From: Acephala macrosclerotiorum
Taxonomy: Eukaryota; Ascomycota; Leotiomycetes; Helotiales; Mollisiaceae
Assembly (NCBI GenBank): GCA_014904845.1
Contig: MU119205.1
Location: 496,001 to 560,000 of the forward strand
Direction of reading: 5' to 3'
DNA: 64,000 nt
Part shown: piece by piece, positions 57,834 to 64,000 of the stretch
How the letters are laid out: every line of letters begins with the position of its first letter
Position numbering within the stretch: position 1 is the first letter of the stretch
Notes under the pieces: generated by a model
The model's input: only the letters and a program-made list of their open reading frames with translations
Databases searched by the model: none
What the model was told of the DNA's origin: nothing
Made by a program: the position numbers and the translations under genes

Positions 57834-60800
57834 ATGGCGCCTGAGGAGGACTTGAAGAAGCGCGTGGCGCGTAAGCTGACGAAGAAGAGAAAGGAGGGCC
57901 ATCACCCGACAATGGAGCTTCCAGAGCGCTTTCGGGATGGCGAGGACGAGGACGAGGACTGTACCGCCCTTCATGGAGCGAATGCCTACCTCAACCAGTC
58001 AGTCTTTGGCATGATAGCTGCTGCTGGTTCTCGAACGGACTTCAATGCAAGATTCGATGCACAATCCAGCGACGAGGAGGATGATTCGGGAGAAGCCTCG
58101 ACAGCGAGCTCTGAGCTCCAGGTAGACAAGACTCGGAAGGGAAAGGTATCACCCAAGCCGGAGACGCAGCACCGCCGAAAGTTCTCAGAGAATAGACTCC
58201 TGCGATCGATACCTGGGATAGGATCTCGGTCGAAATCGAGATCTTCTCCAAAACAGTCTGGTCCTCCAACACCCGAGTCGACTTTCGAATCAAAGACACC
58301 AGGAATCCAAGTCGACCGCACAAACTCCAGAGATGCGCCAGTCATGAGTCGCATGCTGGAGGCAAGAGCGGAGCTGTCGATGCGGCCTAGCTTTGACCTG
58401 CCACGGACCTCGGAACCTGCAGAGATGGACGAGAATGGGAATCAGACATCGAGTAGTTTGGCGAAGCAACTAATGGAAATTTTCCAGTTTGACAAGCCTG
58501 AGGACGTTATAGAAGGTTGGGATTGTGCATACTTACCGGGAACAGAGTCACTGATTCAGGCAGAATACCCATGCTGGTTAATGAAGAGCGTCCTGCTTCA
58601 AGGCTATATGTACATCACGACGAAGCATATCTGTTTCTATGCATACTTACCGAAGAAATCTGTAAGTCTGCTCCTCCCAAGCATTGACTAAAGCTAACAA
58701 TAGCAAGAATGAAATTGTCAAATCAGGGTATCTAGCGAAATCTGGACGACGAAATCCTAAATATAATCGATATTGGTTTCGACTGAAAGGCGACGTGCTA
58801 TCATACTACTCAGATCCTTCTGATCTATACTTCCCAGCGGGTAATATTGATCTACGGTATGGAATCTCTGCAAATGTAGCGGACAAGGACAAAGGGAAGG
58901 ATGCTACACACTTCACAGTCGTTACGCACCAGCGGAAATTCAATTTCAAGGCCGACAGTGCACCAAGTGCTAAAGAATGGGTCAAGTCTTTGCAAAAGAT
59001 CATATTCCGGTCTCATAATGATGGAGATAGCGTAAAAATCTCTTTACCTATTGAGAATATCATGGATATTGAAGAGAGTCAAATCGTTGACTTCGCTGAT
59101 ACTTGCAAGATTCGCGTCATCGACAATGACGAGACTTATGCAATCGACGAGGTAAGTTATAGCAATATCTAGAAGTAATTTTTCCTAACTGTTTTTACTA
59201 GTACTTTTTCTCGTTCTTCAATTTTGGGAAAGAAGCTATGAATGTCCTACGAATTCTGGTGGAAGACACCACAGCTCAGCAGATACCCCAAGATATGCTG
59301 GCTCCGCTAGAGCCAATTGAAGGAAAGGACAGCCCAAAAACGCGCATAAGCCTTTCCAAGAGGAATTCCATGCACTCACCTCGAGAATCCCGGCCAATGC
59401 GACCGCCACCTCTTCGAACTACAACTCCAGTGTTGGAGGAGAGCGTCAGAGCAACTTTGTCGCCAATAGGGGCAGTTAGTCCTCGAGCTAGTACAGAACT
59501 GAGCCGAGCGAGCTCTGATGCCTTCCGAAGGAGCATGGATCTGAAGGGATTCGGCAGAAGAAGCGTAGATTTAAATCGTCTGAACATGGATGGTACAGGT
59601 AGGCGCAGTTTGAGCGCAAGTCGAAGCTTGAGCAGAAATCGCGTTGACGAGGACACGCGACCGTCCGAACTGCAAGGATCGTCGGATTCATATGTACACT
59701 CGCTAGAGGAGCCCGGGTCATCTGGGGCTCTTCCTTCGGGGAGCGATGAGACCCAGGCATCAGCAAGCCAAATCCTGCGAGGCTCTGACGTTTTCCTCTC
59801 CCCAACAATACAGCGCGCATCGTCAACAACGCAAGTCAAAGACCACGACTCGGGGTTGAACAACGATGATTCACGGTCTGATTCACCTTCGCGCAATACA
59901 ATCAACCTAGGCAGCCAAAGACCTAGACATCCTGCGACGACAGGATCAATAGAAGAAGCTAGCGCACATCAAGTTGAAGCTTCAGCATCTGCGCCTACGT
60001 TACAGACTTTGGTCAAGGCTGGCGCATACCCTCTGCAAAGAGCCGCAGGGTTTGCCGGATACCTCAACAGACACTCAAAGCGCATGAGTAATCTTCTAGC
60101 CACAGAGTCTATGGGATACGTCGAGAAAGTTTCAGGAATGTGGAAAGGAGGCAAGAAGCACTATGATGAGCCCACGGGGCTTGGCTCCGATGACGGCGTA
60201 TATGGCGATGTCGATGATGAGCAGGTCGGATCTGGAGACCGCTTTCGAGAACACTTTGCGCTTCCCGCATCTGAGAAACTTCAGGCTGCTTACTTCGGCT
60301 TCCTCCATCGAGTCCTGCCATTGTATGGTAAGATCTACATCAGCGATAGATCTTTCTGTTTCCGAAGCCTTCTACCGGGCACACGAACTAAGCTCATTCT
60401 TCCTTTGAAGGATATCGAAAATGTAGACAAGGAGAAAGGCTTCCGTTTCGGGTATTCTGGTCTTGTGGTTGTGATCAGGGGACATGAGGAGTTGTTCTTT
60501 GAATTCCCCCAAGCCGAAACCAGAGACGACTGCGCCATCACGCTCTTGCAGAATCTGGAAACAATGCGATATTTGAAAGAGTCTGGGCTCTTAACTATGG
60601 AAGAGAAAGAAAGTGCTGAGAATGCAAGCGCTGAGCATAAGGCGCTGCAGCAGGCACGATACGAAGGTCATGCAGAACATGATGTGAAGATGCCAAAGAC
60701 TGCCGAGGAAGCGAGAGCTGATGGACCTCCGATTCTGTTCGATGACCCTCGAGCTTCGATACTCAACTTCAAGCCTACGGAGTCGCTGAAGATCACTTGC

Positions 60801-62338
60801 CTGACGATCGGATCACGTGGAGATGTTCAACCCTATATCGCACTTTGCAAAGGTTTGATTGCCGAGGGCCATCGACCTAGGATAGCAACCCATCATGAAT
60901 TCAAAGATTGGGTGGAAAGTCATGGGATCGAGTTTCGACCAGTTGAAGGAGATCCTGCTGAGCTCATGCGAATTTGTGTCGAGAATGGCATGTTTACCTA
61001 CTCCTTCCTCCGAGAAGCATCATCCAAGTTTCGTGGTTGGATAAACGAACTGCTTACGTCTGGCTGGGAAGCATGTCAGGGATCTGATCTTTTGATCGAG
61101 AGCCCTAGCGCTATGGGTGGCATACACATTGCAGAAGCTCTCCAAATTCCCTACTTCAGAGCTTTTTCCATGCCATGGACCAGAACTCGAGCGTATCCAC
61201 ATGCTTTTGCTGTACCGGATCACAAGATGGGAGGTGCATACAACTACATCACCTACGTGATGTTCGACAATGTCTTCTGGAAGGGAATTGCTGGCCAAGT
61301 AAACCGATGGAGAAGGAAAGAGCTGGGGCTTCAGGCTACGAATTTGGAAAAGATGCAACCAAACAAAGTTCCATTCTTGTATAACTTCAGCCCCGCCGTT
61401 GTTGTACCACCACTTGACTACAGCGATTGGATTCGTGTGACCGGGTACTGGTTCCTGGACGAAGGTAACGCTTGGACGCCACCGAAGGAGTTGGCAGACT
61501 TCATCAAGATGGCCCGCGATGACGGGAAGAAGATCGTATACGTCGGATTTGGCTCGATTGTGGTCCAGGATTCAGCAGCAATGACGGACATAATTGTCAA
61601 GTCAGTCCTGAAAGCCGACGTTAGGTGTATCTTGTCCAAGGGCTGGTCTGATCGCCTCGACAAGAAGGATGCAAATATTGTTGAAGTGCCTCTTCCACCT
61701 GAGATTCACCAGATCAAGTCAGCCCCTCATGACTGGCTGTTCAAGCAGATTGACGCTGCTGCTCATCACGGCGGTGCTGGTACTACGGGTGCGAGCCTGC
61801 GAGCTGGCATTCCCACGATCGTCAAGCCATTTTTTGGTGATCAGTATTTCTTTGGCTCGAGAGTTGAGGATCTTGGAGTCGGCATTTTCTTGAGAAAGTT
61901 GAACGTTAGCTCTTTCTCGCGTGCCCTCTGGGAATCTTGCAACAGCCAGCGGATGATCATCAAAGCCAAGGTATTAGGAGAGACGATCAGGAAGGCATGT
62001 TTTTTCTCTCTCTCGTGTTTTTATCTATCATGCTAACAATTAATAAGGAGAATGGCGTCGACACTGCTATACAATCCATTTACCGAGACCTTGAATACGC
62101 CAAGTCTCTCATCAAGCGCAGAGATGGCCAGACGGCCGACGATACTCTCGAAGACTCAGAAGAGAGCTGGACATTCATTGGAGACGAACACGACCCAGAG
62201 TTAGTCAAACGCATCCATGACTGGGAAACAATGGCGCAAAGTGGGACTTTGGCAGCACAATCAGTGCAACCAAGACGGAGCGAGGATATGGGGCGGGCGT
62301 TAGGAACAGGCTTACTGGCAAGAAATAATGCAGCATGA
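57834..62338 (+). CDS. atg26: Sterol 3-beta-glucosyltransferase
   Basis: Four exons: 57834-58661, 58708-59151, 59202-61994, 62048-62338, all phase 0; 1451 aa, close to other fungal Atg26 proteins. Domain order: acidic N-terminus with [15 protein letters not shown] (about 215-276, [20 protein letters not shown]); PH (about 280-380, [20 protein letters not shown]); a Ser-rich linker; second GRAM (about 770-870, [20 protein letters not shown]); UDP-glycosyltransferase from about 955 ([20 protein letters not shown]) to the nucleotide-sugar site [19 protein letters not shown] near 1280. It transfers glucose from UDP-glucose to ergosterol; GRAM/PH modules bind phosphoinositides, and in some yeasts it is needed for pexophagy. 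The last intron has a GC donor (AAG-GCATGT, 61995-62047) with a TGCTAAC branch. Intact. Confidence 0.93.
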
Positions 62339-64000
62339 CGCTGACTAATATTAGAAATGAGAATTGGATTGGGTCATACATGGATTGCGTTGGATTTGGG
62401 ATTGCATTTGAAGGCATCGAGTCAGCGGTGCTTTGAGGATTGATTTATACATACCGCCATGAGCGGGCGAGCGAACGAACGAACTATAATTTGTATTGAG
62501 GGATAGTAATTATTGGTACTGGTAATTATGGGTGGGATCTGATCAGATCGGTGTTCGGTGTAGACCTCGCATTAGCGCTAGATGATTGCTTTTATACTAT
62601 ATGGCATTTTCGGTCTTCTTCATGGGATTTCAGCTGGGATGTTCGGTGAGTGAATGGGGCACGAGCTCTTACTCACTGCAGCCTTGTTCTAGCTTGCATG
62701 ACTTGATGATGCATACATAGAATCAAATCCCACAGTGGGTTACTCAAGTATGTACTATAACTATGAGTGACCGTGAACATCTCTACCTGGAATATATATT
62801 TGCTGTGCACCTCAAGGTGGCTGCTTCAGGCTGAATAAAGGGGCTGAGCCGAGAAGCAGGCTGAGCGTCCCACATAAGAATAACAAGTTGGCAGTTGCAC
62901 CAGACTCACTCCTCGAGATGAAATCTGATCAATTAACAGATATCCGAACTGTTTGCTACCTCGCCTTTCAGCTAAGCACAATCCTTGAACCTTACACACA
63001 AGAAAGAATCCAAAACTGCAAATAATGAAGAAATGCATCTTCTCCATTCCAAGGTAACGATAATGTCGCATTCAGTTCCGCTCTTCTACATTCCGCATTC
63101 CAGCGCCTGTTCAATCCAATCCATCGCATGGCATGACTGCACCATAAAGGAACGTGACCTCAACATCGAGTCATTCCCACAGCCAATCACCTTTCTCGTC
63201 GTCTGTCCCTGCTTGCATACATGCATCTTCGCCTACCAACGAATCAGAGCATCCAAAGGCGTGAGATCGACGTCTCCCCACTTCCGCTTACAGCCCTCTA
63301 TTAAAGCGGTCTCCCCAGCGCAGCCAACTCGCAAGCGGGAATCCTCGAACACTACTACAAGATTACGGGTGACTTTTGAAACCAAGAACGCAAACTTTGT
63401 CGACCTATCCGAGAAGAAAGTAGCATCGCTCGATATTTCGAGACCCTGAGAAACATCCGCGTCTATACCAACAAAACAAATTCAACCTTTTGCGCCATTG
63501 CTTTGCATCACTCTCGCGCATTTCGGGACATATCTGCGGATAAGGAATAAGGATTTTGGGGAAGCAAAGGTGAATACATTTGGTGGATTAGGAGGGGAGT
63601 TTTAGTTTGGGGTTGCGCAGATGCACAGGTTATACAACTTTGGAGCTGTACCCCACGCGACATCTATGAGAGCTTCCATAAAGCTCAAATTGAGATCGTA
63701 GGTCTTTCCAACAGCTTGTAGATGCCGGCGTGTGTGTGCTTGCTAGCTTGCGACTAGCTGTTCGCAAGCTTTCCTGTCTCCAGTCACCCTCTGCCGTCCT
63801 AGTAGACTTGGGGACCTCGAGACTTTGCGCGTGGATTCACTTTTGTTGTTTGGGGGTTTTGGACGGGATTTGGGCTAATGGGTGTCAAGGCAGATCGAAA
63901 GAAGTGAAAACCGCATGAGCACAAGGAACGCGACAGCCACAGGGAGGTAGACAAGATGGGAAAGTTACTGAGCCTAGGGACGAAGCTGAAATATCCTATC
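62339..64000. other. Terminal intergenic region
   Basis: About 1.7 kb. Frames such as 62985-63449 (+) lack family features and splice support. The ATG26 3' UTR probably ends in the first few hundred bases. Nothing else recognised. Confidence 0.4.

Noticed and set aside
62985..63449. 154-codon + frame near the right edge
   Set aside because: No motif, mixed composition, overlapped by a minus frame, and no splice support.
1..64000. CRISPR arrays, prokaryotic operons or secondary-metabolite backbone genes
   Set aside because: Spliced eukaryotic genes throughout; no regularly spaced repeats, and no PKS, NRPS or terpene synthase motifs seen.

Overview
The window is nuclear DNA of a filamentous ascomycete, most like a Leotiomycetes/Helotiales genome. 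This rests on fungal-only families (RTA1, Mtf2-like, CP2 and DIM-2 architecture, PigL_N/ankyrin), short 38-140 nt introns with GTAAGT-type donors and CTAAC/CTGAC branch sites, and AT-rich islands inside otherwise about 48% GC sequence. The taxonomic guess is from recognition only; no search was run.

Layout. 1-425: 5' end of an oxysterol-binding protein gene (-). 426-6740: long gene-poor stretch. 6741-9436: CP2/Grainyhead transcription factor (+). 12730-15143: kinesin-10-like motor with C-terminal helix-hairpin-helix (-). 16255-18676: small hypothetical protein and an RTA1-family 7-TM protein (+). 19.0-19.5 kb: decayed F-box-like gene (-). 21.9-24.5 kb: PigL_N/ankyrin protein with a frameshifted tail (-). 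24.9-26.5 kb: MCT-type MFS transporter (-). 27.8-30.0 kb: 14-exon UNC93-like transporter (-), including an apparent 3-nt exon. 30.5-31.9 kb: TauD-like dioxygenase with a 1-nt deletion (-). 33.0-34.1 kb: GT25 glycosyltransferase with an in-frame TGA (-). 34.6-36.3 kb: NYN-domain protein (-). 37.3-37.7 kb: small two-exon gene (+). 38.4-43.1 kb: DIM-2-type cytosine-C5 DNA methyltransferase (+). 43.6-45 kb: AT-rich island and poorly resolved sequence. 45.5-46.1 kb: small DUF3602-like protein (+). 46.4-48.0 kb: Mtf2-like mitochondrial protein (-). 48.7-55.0 kb: Ty1/copia LTR retrotransposon riddled with stops. 55.4-57.1 kb: Cmr1 WD40 protein (+). 57.8-62.3 kb: ATG26 sterol glucosyltransferase (+). 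62.3-64.0 kb: nothing recognised.

The window joins a housekeeping set (OSBP, ATG26, Cmr1, Mtf2, kinesin, CP2) to an accessory block (19-34 kb) in which four of the genes carry inactivating-looking lesions. A DIM-2 methyltransferase lies close to a retrotransposon whose stops look like C-to-T/G-to-A changes, which fits a RIP-competent lineage. Two diverged copies of a MITE-like inverted-repeat element in opposite orientation bracket the UNC93/TauD part of that block. I did not find a clearly novel multi-gene system. The most unusual items are the 3-nt exon, the GC-AG intron in ATG26, the MITE pair and the cluster of broken accessory genes. Exon borders were derived by hand from splice sites and phase and need RNA evidence.
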